A stretch of 12,578 nt of DNA from an uncultured Muribaculaceae bacterium (GTDB taxonomy: Bacteria > Bacteroidota > Bacteroidia > Bacteroidales > Muribaculaceae), in contig CAJTRC010000071.1 in assembly GCA_910578365.1 (NCBI GenBank), forward strand, positions 1 to 12,578. The letters run 5' to 3'. The notes under the pieces are model-generated. The model saw nothing but the letters and a program-made list of their open reading frames with translations. It was not told the origin of the DNA and ran no database searches. Position numbers and translations under genes: made by a program. The first letter of the stretch is position 1. The number at the start of each line of letters is the position of its first letter. This document shows positions 1-5,047 of the stretch, one piece after another.

Positions 1-2
1 CC

Positions 3-86
3 GTAAAGGGTGATGCCTTCTCGATTCCGGTGCCCGCAAAAATCAGGCCCTCCGACCGCCTTTATCGCTGGGAAAAGACCAACTGA
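3..86 (+). CDS. 3' end of an unidentified gene (partial)
   Basis: Reading frame 3 is open from the left edge of the window to a TGA at 84-86, giving 27 codons that end in ...RLYRWEKTN. The other two plus frames hit stops within the first 13 bases. The composition (Ile, Pro, Val, charged residues, GC-rich codons) looks like real coding sequence of this genome. I do not recognise the family from so short a tail. The next gene has its own promoter 31 bp after this stop, so the two are probably not one transcription unit. No convincing terminator hairpin is visible between 87 and 117. Confidence 0.5.
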   Translation, partial: VKGDAFSIPVPAKIRPSDRLYRWEKTN

Positions 87-117
87 GCCCAAAGTGAGAA
101 TGCGGCTGCAATTACAA

Positions 118-149
118 TTTGTAAAGATGTGAAATAAGTCGTATATTTG
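118..149 (+). promoter_or_regulatory. Bacteroidota-type promoter of the aminotransferase gene
   Basis: A -33 box TTTG (118-121) and a perfect -7 box TATATTTG (142-149, consensus TAnnTTTG) are 20 bp apart, the expected spacing for the primary sigma factor of Bacteroidota. Transcription should start near 153-157, leaving a 5' leader of under 20 nt before the ATG at 173. Confidence 0.75.
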
Positions 150-172
150 CAGAAAATCTCTTACGTTAAATT

Positions 173-1369
173 ATGGTACCAGAAATCAGTCAAAGAATTC
201 AGGCTCTGGCAGTGTCGCAGACCCTGGCTATGTCGCAACGTTCCAGCCAGCTACGCAGCGAAGGTGTGGATGTAATCAATCTGTCGGTAGGCGAACCCGA
301 CTTTATGACACCCGCCCACATCAAGGAAGCTGCGGTCAAAGCCATTGAAGATAACTTCTCGTTCTACTCGCCGGTGCCGGGCTACATGTCGCTCCGCAAG
401 GCGGTAAGCGAAAAGCTTAGCCGCGAAAACGGCGTGGAATATGCGCCCGAGCAGATTGTAGTTGGCAACGGCGCCAAGCAGGCGTTGTGCAACGTGGTGC
501 TCGCAACTGTAAACTCCGGCGACGAAGTCCTTATACCCACTCCGGCTTGGGTAAGCTACTTCGAGATGGTGAAGCTTGCAGAAGGCATCGGCGTGGCCGT
601 TCCTTCAGGCATCGAAACCGATTTCAAAATTACGCCCGAACAGCTTGAAAGCGCTATTACCGAGCGCACACGACTGCTGATTTTCTGCTCTCCCTCAAAC
701 CCCACCGGCAGTGTGTACACGCGCGATGAATTGCAGAAGCTGGTTGACGTGCTGGCAAAATATCCGCGCATTACCGTAATCTCCGACGAGATTTACGAAC
801 ACATAAATTATACCGGACAGTTCACCTCCATGGCATCGTTCCCCGAAATCGCCGACCGGGTGGTTCTCATCAACGGTGTTTCCAAGGCTTATGCCATGAC
901 CGGCTGGCGTATCGGCTATTGCGCCGCTCCGCTCAATCTTGCCAAGGCTGTGAGCAAACTTCAGGGCCAATACACATCCGGTGCCTCGTCGATAGCCCAG
1001 AAGGCCGCCGAAGCCGCTTACACCGGCTCGCAAGAGTGTGTGGCCGAAATGCGCAAGGCTTTTGAGCGCCGCCGCGACCTGGTGGTGCGCATGGCACGCG
1101 AGATTCCCGGTCTTAAGGTGAATGTGCCTATGGGAGCATTCTATCTCTTCCCTGAGGTAAGCGCTTATCTTGGCAAGAGCTTTGGCGACCGCCGTATCGA
1201 AACCAGTGCCGACCTTGCCATGTATCTGCTCGAAGAAGGCCACGTGGCTACCGTCGACGGCGGTGCGTTCGGCGCTCCCGGCTACATACGCCTTAGCTAC
1301 GCCACCTCCGACGAGCAGCTCACCGAGGCTATGCGCCGCATTGCGGCAGCACTGGCCAAGCTTGTCTGA
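173..1369 (+). CDS. PLP-dependent aminotransferase, class I (aspartate aminotransferase type)
   Basis: A cytoplasmic fold-type I aminotransferase that most likely moves an amino group between aspartate and 2-oxoglutarate (EC 2.6.1.1 type). Its 398 aa match the usual family length of about 400. Visible landmarks are the N-terminal glycine/acidic motif NLSVGEPDF (36-44), the substrate and PLP contact SPSNPTG (173-179, Asn176), SDEIYEH (204-210, Asp205 for the PLP ring nitrogen), the Schiff-base lysine in NGVSKAYAMTGWRIGY (Lys238), and a C-terminal substrate-carboxylate arginine in YIRLSYA (Arg373). The motif set fits the Thermus-like I-gamma aspartate aminotransferases. Related aromatic or prephenate aminotransferases share the fold, so the exact substrate is inferred. 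The start at 173 gives the standard N-terminus and lies just after a good promoter. The gene appears monocistronic. Confidence 0.93.
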   Translation: MVPEISQRIQALAVSQTLAMSQRSSQLRSEGVDVINLSVGEPDFMTPAHIKEAAVKAIEDNFSFYSPVPGYMSLRKAVSEKLSRENGVEYAPEQIVVGNGAKQALCNVVLATVNSGDEVLIPTPAWVSYFEMVKLAEGIGVAVPSGIETDFKITPEQLESAITERTRLLIFCSPSNPTGSVYTRDELQKLVDVLAKYPRITVISDEIYEHINYTGQFTSMASFPEIADRVVLINGVSKAYAMTGWRIGYCAAPLNLAKAVSKLQGQYTSGASSIAQKAAEAAYTGSQECVAEMRKAFERRRDLVVRMAREIPGLKVNVPMGAFYLFPEVSAYLGKSFGDRRIETSADLAMYLLEEGHVATVDGGAFGAPGYIRLSYATSDEQLTEAMRRIAAALAKLV

Positions 1370-1395
1370 TTCTGTTTAACTCTGACAATATAACG

Positions 1396-1423
1396 CGGCG
1401 CACGGTCAACAGGCTGTGCGCCG
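1396..1423 (+). terminator. Weak terminator-like hairpin after the aminotransferase
   Basis: CGGCGCAC (1396-1403) pairs perfectly with GTGCGCCG (1416-1423), and the two inner positions can also pair. It lies 26 bp after the aminotransferase stop. The following DNA (TAATTGTATG) is only moderately T-rich, so termination on this strand may be leaky or shared with the opposing hairpins. Confidence 0.4.
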
Positions 1424-1454
1424 TAATTGTATGTAGTTGTATGGGGTGTAATAT

Positions 1455-1490
1455 AAAAAACAACGGGGCCTACGCTCTCGCGTGGGCCCC
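1455..1490 (-). terminator. Intrinsic terminator of the candidate small RNA
   Basis: GGGGCCTACGC (1465-1475) and GCGTGGGCCCC (1480-1490) form an 11-bp stem with one GU pair and a 4-nt loop. Read on the minus strand the stem is followed by GTTG and then six T residues (1460-1455). On the plus strand the stem is followed by ATATGTAAG, so the signal is directional and serves minus-strand transcription. Confidence 0.75.
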
Positions 1491-1497
1491 ATATGTA

Positions 1498-1521
1498 AGC
1501 CGTTCGTATAAACGGACGGCT
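1498..1521. other. Hairpin directly upstream of the small-RNA terminator
   Basis: AGCCGTTCGT (1498-1507) and ACGGACGGCT (1512-1521) pair over 10 bp with one wobble position and a 4-nt loop. It is the third stem of the candidate minus-strand RNA and lies 7 nt from the terminator stem. Confidence 0.65.
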
Positions 1522-1617
1522 AATCCAACTATAATTCATCATTCCCGGTAGCAGTACGATATACCGCACCATGAAATACTAATTCGCTAAAAGCGTTTCA
1601 AACTACTCTTTTCGCTG

Positions 1618-1648
1618 CAAATTTACATAAATATTTTCAATCTGCAAA
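1618..1648 (-). promoter_or_regulatory. Bacteroidota-type promoter for the candidate small RNA
   Basis: Read on the minus strand there is a -33 TTTG (complement of CAAA at 1645-1648) and a -7 TAAATTTG (complement of CAAATTTA at 1618-1625), separated by 19 bp. No protein-coding gene follows on this strand before the terminator at 1490-1455, so the promoter most simply drives a non-coding RNA. Confidence 0.6.
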
Positions 1649-1704
1649 TCTTTTACTAATTTTTTTCGAAAATTATGTAAATATGTCGCGATATACCCTG
1701 TGGA

Positions 1705-1792
1705 CGGCAGTGTCAAATGTCAACCAAATGCCGTATTATGCTCTCATTGATGCTGAATAGCAGCTTTATTTGCAATATTTGACACATTGCCG
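1705..1792. repeat. Bulged inverted repeat, 14-bp arms
   Basis: CGGCAGTGTCAAAT (1705-1718) is the reverse complement of 1777-1792 except for two extra bases (AT at 1786-1787) in the right arm. The 58-nt interior holds a smaller hairpin, GCTG/CAGC (1752-1755 and 1761-1764). No gene, promoter or target-site duplication was identified with it. It may be a folded RNA element or a small dispersed repeat. Confidence 0.5.
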
Positions 1793-1802
1793 TGCGGATG
1801 CG

Positions 1803-1842
1803 AAAAAAGCCCTCTGCGACAGGCCTGACAGTCGCAGAGGGC
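1803..1842 (-). terminator. Strong intrinsic terminator of the lysS-gpsA operon
   Basis: GCCCTCTGCGAC (1809-1820) and GTCGCAGAGGGC (1831-1842) form a perfect 12-bp stem with a 10-nt loop. On the minus strand it is followed at once by six T residues (1808-1803). It lies 23 bp after the gpsA stop codon, so it closes the operon. Confidence 0.9.
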
Positions 1843-1865
1843 GTAATATGTCGGAATTAAAATTT

Positions 1866-2861
1866 TCAGTCGAAGCTTTCAGCCATGCGGCTCATGGCCT
1901 TGGCCGGGCTGACACGGCGGTACAGGATATCGTACATGCCGTCGAGTATGGGCATCACCACTTCGTGGTGCTTATTAATGTCGTGTATGCACTTTGTGCC
2001 GTAGTAGCCCTCGGCGGTCTGTTCCATTTCCATCCGTGCGGCCTGCACCGAATATCCTTTGCCAATCATGCTGCCGAAGTTGTGGTTGCGCGAGAAACGC
2101 GAGTACGCGGTCACCAACAAGTCGCCCAGATACACGCTGTCGCAGATTTGGCGCGGCCGCGGATTGACGGCGTCGATAAATCGCTCCATCTCGCGGATGG
2201 CGTTGCTCACCAGCATGGCCAGGAAATTATCGCCTTTCTTCATGCCGTGTATTATGCCGGCTGCGATAGCGTAGACATTTTTTAGTACCGCGGCGTATTC
2301 AATGCCGTTGACGTCGCTCGAGGTTATGGTGTGCGAGTTGTTGCCGGCTATGCAGCGGGCAAAACTTGCGGCGCGGTCAATGTCGGTGCATCCTATGGTG
2401 AGGTACGACGGCCTGTCGAGAGCCACTTCTTCGGCATGACATGGACCGCTGATAACGAGAGTCTTCGACGGAGCGACACCGAAGCGGTGTATCATATAGT
2501 CGGTAATAAGCTCGTTTTCGTCGGGCACAATGCCTTTTATTGCCGAAACAATGGCTTTTTGGCTCAGGTCTACTTCAATCTTGGATATATGGTCCTTGAA
2601 ATAGGGCGAGGGCATGGCCAGCAGCAGGGTGTCGCAGCTGTCGCATACCTTGTTTATGTCGCTGGAGAATTCAATCCGCTCAATGTCGAAGGGTACGTCG
2701 GTTAGGTAGGCCGGGTTGTGGCGCAGCCGTTTGAACTCTTCGATACGGTCGTCGCGCCGCATATACCATGTAATGGTTTCGCAGTTCGACAGCAGCAGTT
2801 TGGCAAGAGCGGTGGCCCAGCTGCCACCACCCATCACAGCTATATTTCCGGGAAATTCCAT
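1866..2861 (-). CDS. gpsA: NAD(P)-dependent glycerol-3-phosphate dehydrogenase
   Basis: A cytoplasmic enzyme that reduces dihydroxyacetone phosphate to sn-glycerol 3-phosphate, the backbone precursor of phospholipids (EC 1.1.1.94). The 331 aa match the usual 325-340. The N-terminal Rossmann fold shows the dinucleotide loop GGGSWATALA (11-20). The catalytic lysines of the family appear in SAIKG (Lys109) and in AAVLKNVYAIAAGI (Lys194). SGPCHAEEVA (138-147) is the characteristic central motif, and GDLLVTAYSRFSRNHNFG (246-263) carries the conserved SRN substrate-binding segment. The gene starts 9 bp after the lysS stop and shares its promoter. A strong terminator follows directly. From memory, many Bacteroides have pgi next in this order; here no pgi follows. 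Confidence 0.95.
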   Translation of the reverse strand: MEFPGNIAVMGGGSWATALAKLLLSNCETITWYMRRDDRIEEFKRLRHNPAYLTDVPFDIERIEFSSDINKVCDSCDTLLLAMPSPYFKDHISKIEVDLSQKAIVSAIKGIVPDENELITDYMIHRFGVAPSKTLVISGPCHAEEVALDRPSYLTIGCTDIDRAASFARCIAGNNSHTITSSDVNGIEYAAVLKNVYAIAAGIIHGMKKGDNFLAMLVSNAIREMERFIDAVNPRPRQICDSVYLGDLLVTAYSRFSRNHNFGSMIGKGYSVQAARMEMEQTAEGYYGTKCIHDINKHHEVVMPILDGMYDILYRRVSPAKAMSRMAESFD

Positions 2862-2870
2862 GGCTGGTGC

Positions 2871-4382
2871 TTAGTTCTTCTCGGGGCGCATCTGCGGGAA
2901 GAACAGTACTTCCTGAATGGCGGTCTGTCCGGTCATAAGCATTACCAGTCGGTCCATGCCTATGCCCATGCCCGATGTGGGGGGCATGCCGTACTCGAGT
3001 GCGCGCACAAAGTCGTGGTCGATAATCATGGCCTCGTCGTCGCCTTTTGCGCCCAGACGCATCTGCTCTACGAATCGTTCGTACTGGTCGATGGGGTCGT
3101 TGAGCTCTGAATATGCGTTGCACAGTTCTTTGCCGTTAACCATCAGCTCGAAGCGCTCGGTGAGTTCGGGGTTTTCGCGATGGCGCTTGGTGAGGGGCGA
3201 CATTTCAATGGGGTAGTCGGTGATGAAAGTGGGCTGTATGTAGTTGCCTTCGCATTTTTCGCCGAAAATTTCGTCGATAAGCTTGCCTTTGCCCATGCTC
3301 TTGTCTACTTCGATATGCAGGTCGGCGCATACCTTACGCAGCTGGTCTTCGTCCATGCCGGTGATGTCTACTCCGGTGTGGTCCTTGATGGACTCCGCCA
3401 TGGTTACGCGGCGGAAGGGGGCCTTGAAATCGATTTCCTTGTCGCCTACCTGTACTTTGGTGGTGCCGTTTACGTCGAGGCATATTTTTTCGAGCATTTT
3501 TTCGGTGAACTCCATCATCCAGTTGTAGTCCTTGTAGGCTACGTAAATTTCCATGCAGGTGAACTCCGGGTTGTGTGTTCGGTCCATGCCTTCGTTGCGG
3601 AAATTTTTGGAAAATTCGTACACGCCGTCGAAGCCGCCTACAATAAGACGCTTCAGGTAAAGTTCGTTGGCGATGCGCAGATACAGCGGAATGTCGAGGG
3701 CGTTGTGGTGGGTTATGAACGGACGCGCCGCCGCACCGCCAGCGATGCTCTGCAGAATCGGAGTTTCCACTTCGATGTATCCGGCATTGTTGAAATATTC
3801 GCGCATGGAGTTGTACACCTTTGTGCGCTTAAGGAATATGTCTTTGATGCCTTTGTTTACCACCAGGTCGACGTAGCGGCGGCGGTAACGCAGCTCCGGG
3901 TCGTCGAACGAGTCGTATGCCACACCGTCTTTCATTTTCACGATAGGCAGGGGGCGCAGGCTCTTTGCCAGCACGGTGAGGCTTTGGGCGTGTATTGAAA
4001 TTTCGCCGGTTTTGGTGCGGAACACAAAGCCGGTAATGCCGATAAAGTCGCCGATGTCGAGCAGTTTCTTGAATACGGTGTTGTAAAGTTCCTTGTCTTC
4101 GCCGGGGCAGATGTCGTCGCGTGAGATGTAAAGCTGAATTCTGCCGTCGGCGTCCTGCAGCTCCACAAACGAAGCCTTGCCCATAATGCGGCGGCTCATA
4201 ATTCTGCCGGCCACAGCTACCTGACGGGGCTCTTCGTCGTCTTTAAAGTTTTCCTTGATTTCAACCGAATGGCCGGTTACAGGAAATTCGGCGGCGGGAT
4301 ATGGCTCTATGCCCATCTGACGGAGGGTTTCGAGCGAACCACGGCGCAGTACTTCTTGTTCGCTGAGTTCTGAAGGATTCAT
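2871..4382 (-). CDS. lysS: Lysine--tRNA ligase, class II
   Basis: Charges tRNA-Lys with lysine in the cytoplasm (EC 6.1.1.6). The 503 aa are close to the E. coli enzyme length. An N-terminal OB-fold anticodon-binding domain spans roughly residues 55-140. The class II catalytic core follows: motif 1 around EVETPILQ (204-211), motif 2 in the segment FRNEGMDRTHNPEFTCMEIY (261-280) with its ATP-contacting arginine, and motif 3 in GMGIGMDRLVMLMTG (471-485). The lysine-pocket segment GKELCNAYSELNDP (417-430) is also present. It is the first gene of a two-gene operon with gpsA (9 bp gap) and has a well-formed promoter about 38 bp upstream of its ATG. Nothing unusual is seen; it is not the class I form. 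Confidence 0.97.
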   Translation of the reverse strand: MNPSELSEQEVLRRGSLETLRQMGIEPYPAAEFPVTGHSVEIKENFKDDEEPRQVAVAGRIMSRRIMGKASFVELQDADGRIQLYISRDDICPGEDKELYNTVFKKLLDIGDFIGITGFVFRTKTGEISIHAQSLTVLAKSLRPLPIVKMKDGVAYDSFDDPELRYRRRYVDLVVNKGIKDIFLKRTKVYNSMREYFNNAGYIEVETPILQSIAGGAAARPFITHHNALDIPLYLRIANELYLKRLIVGGFDGVYEFSKNFRNEGMDRTHNPEFTCMEIYVAYKDYNWMMEFTEKMLEKICLDVNGTTKVQVGDKEIDFKAPFRRVTMAESIKDHTGVDITGMDEDQLRKVCADLHIEVDKSMGKGKLIDEIFGEKCEGNYIQPTFITDYPIEMSPLTKRHRENPELTERFELMVNGKELCNAYSELNDPIDQYERFVEQMRLGAKGDDEAMIIDHDFVRALEYGMPPTSGMGIGMDRLVMLMTGQTAIQEVLFFPQMRPEKN

Positions 4383-4419
4383 AATATGCTGTATTTTAAA
4401 AGTTTCTTAATTAAGACTA

Positions 4420-4451
4420 CAAAGTTAGCAATTTTTGTGCGAGTGAGCAAA
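4420..4451 (-). promoter_or_regulatory. Promoter of the lysS-gpsA operon
   Basis: Read on the minus strand: -33 TTTG (complement of CAAA at 4448-4451) and -7 TAACTTTG (complement of 4420-4427), separated by 20 bp. Transcription should start about 30 nt upstream of the lysS ATG. No leader structure is evident. Confidence 0.8.
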
Positions 4452-4516
4452 CTATTGCACAAACAATGTTTTGTGGGCAATCGTATGCGCCGGTCAGAGA
4501 GTGCAGGAGTATGCGG

Positions 4517-4550
4517 GCCGGCAAGTTTTGTGATTTTTCGGGGTGCCGGC
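4517..4550. other. Isolated hairpin in the divergent intergenic region
   Basis: GCCGGCA (4517-4523) pairs perfectly with TGCCGGC (4544-4550) across a 20-nt T/G-rich loop. No convergent gene end needs a terminator here. The rest of 4452-4732 is AT-rich DNA in which I recognise nothing further; short open frames there look non-coding. Confidence 0.35.
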
Positions 4551-4732
4551 TTTAAAAAGTTGTATTTTAGAAGTTTGTATTAACGTTGTTTTGCAGTGGC
4601 TTGTTGTGGATTTGTGCTGGCAAAAGTGCGCTATATATATCATAATATAGGTAATATTTCTGATTTTTCTGTGCAATCTCCATCAAAATAGTCTAAATTA
4701 ATATCTTTTAACATAAAAATCATCGAATGGTT

Positions 4733-4764
4733 ATTGACATTTAAAGAAAAAGCGCTTATCTTTG
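4733..4764 (+). promoter_or_regulatory. Promoter of the glycogen/alpha-glucan operon
   Basis: A -33-like ATTG (4733-4736) and a perfect -7 TATCTTTG (4757-4764) are 20 bp apart. No better promoter was found nearer the debranching gene, so the transcript would carry a leader of about 280 nt. The -33 box is one base off consensus, which often goes with activation or regulation. Confidence 0.6.
4750..4757. promoter_or_regulatory. Operator-like palindrome AAGCGCTT inside the glycan promoter
   Basis: An 8-bp perfect palindrome, AAGCGCTT, lies between the -33 and -7 boxes and overlaps the first base of the -7 box. Its centre (AAnCGnTT) resembles the core recognised by LacI/CcpA-type repressors, and the position would block RNA polymerase. 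No regulator gene is in the window, so the binding factor is unknown. Confidence 0.35.
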
Positions 4765-4769
4765 CAACA

Positions 4770-5047
4770 CATGCAAAAAAGGCATAAAGCAACACTTGAA
4801 TTTTGGTTATGAGGGAGGTGCGTTACTGTGAAGTAGCGCACTTTCGTTATGTGCGCAGTTCTGGCCATATGCTTGCTGATTGAATCCGACAGCAGGCTTC
4901 GAACTTATAAAATAAATAAAATATCAGGCTAAAATTTGGTTGCTACAAAAATTGTTTGTAATTTAGTGGAAATATCTAAAGCCTCGTTCTGGCGAACTAT
5001 ATACGCCCGACATAATACCGTAGAAACAAATCTCTAACATAAACACA
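4770..5047 (+). promoter_or_regulatory. Long structured 5' leader of the glycan operon
   Basis: About 280 nt of non-coding DNA lies between the promoter and the first gene, unusually long beside the short leaders elsewhere in this window. It can form hairpin A (4818-4826 with 4833-4841, 9 bp with one GU). Hairpin B (4836-4841 with 4851-4856, 6 bp) competes with A for the segment GCGCAC. Further stems are GCTTGCTG/CAGCAGGC (4871-4878 with 4890-4897) and GGCG/CGCC (4991-4994 with 5004-5007). An inverted repeat TACAAA/TTTGTA lies at 4944-4960. A start-stop frame of 13 codons at 4771-4812 sits almost at the transcript start. No known riboswitch was recognised. Confidence 0.4.
4944..4960. repeat. 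Short inverted repeat TACAAA-5 bp-TTTGTA
   Basis: Perfect 6-bp arms (4944-4949 and 4955-4960) flank a 5-bp AT-rich spacer, giving a 17-bp operator-like dyad about 90 bp upstream of the debranching gene. It may instead be a chance event in AT-rich DNA. Confidence 0.25.

Larger units (their letters stand above)
1452..1613 (-). ncRNA. Candidate structured small RNA of about 160 nt, family not recognised
   Basis: A minus-strand transcript can be drawn from a consensus promoter (-7 box at 1618-1625) to an intrinsic terminator ending in a T-run at 1455-1460. Four stems follow one another in between. Going 5' to 3' on the minus strand they are: CGCT/AGCG at 1585-1595; a 9-bp stem with one bulge at 1547-1570 and a 5-nt loop; a 10-bp stem at 1498-1521 with a 4-nt loop and one GU pair; and the 11-bp terminator stem at 1465-1490 with a 4-nt loop. 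An ATG-initiated frame begins at 1572 but runs straight through the terminator and into the aminotransferase, so it is not a credible peptide gene. I could not match it to tmRNA, SRP RNA, RNase P RNA or 6S RNA: the ends do not pair and no SRP-type GGAA tetraloop motif is seen. Existence is inferred; no expression data are available. Confidence 0.5.

Noticed and set aside
695..1243. 182-codon minus-strand frame opposite the aminotransferase
   Set aside because: Antisense shadow of a clear aminotransferase gene; no family features and no promoter.
1297..1572. 91-codon minus-strand frame across the 1370-1570 gap
   Set aside because: It runs through the 11-bp terminator and into the 3' end of the aminotransferase, and its codons coincide with the stems of the candidate RNA, so the structure explains the DNA better than a protein does.
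1452..1613. Identity of the candidate RNA as 6S RNA, SRP RNA or tmRNA
   Set aside because: The 5' and 3' ends do not pair into a 6S-like closing stem, the conserved SRP loop is absent, and there is no tmRNA tag frame or tRNA-like end, so it was left unnamed.
1770..2285. 171-codon plus-strand frame overlapping the gpsA 3' end
   Set aside because: It reads through the gpsA terminator and antisense to gpsA; composition is that of a shadow frame.
3180..3998. 272-codon plus-strand open frame opposite lysS
   Set aside because: It lies fully antisense to a highly conserved lysS, has low-complexity Val/Phe/His-rich composition typical of antisense frames in GC-rich coding DNA, and has no promoter of its own.
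4386..4583. 65-codon frame in the divergent intergenic region
   Set aside because: It overlaps the lysS promoter, begins at the lysS start region on the opposite strand, and has no recognisable family features.
4771..4812. 13-codon leader peptide at the start of the glycan transcript
   Set aside because: It begins almost at the predicted transcription start, so it would be leaderless, and it holds no run of regulatory codons. Too short to support as a gene; mentioned only as part of the leader.
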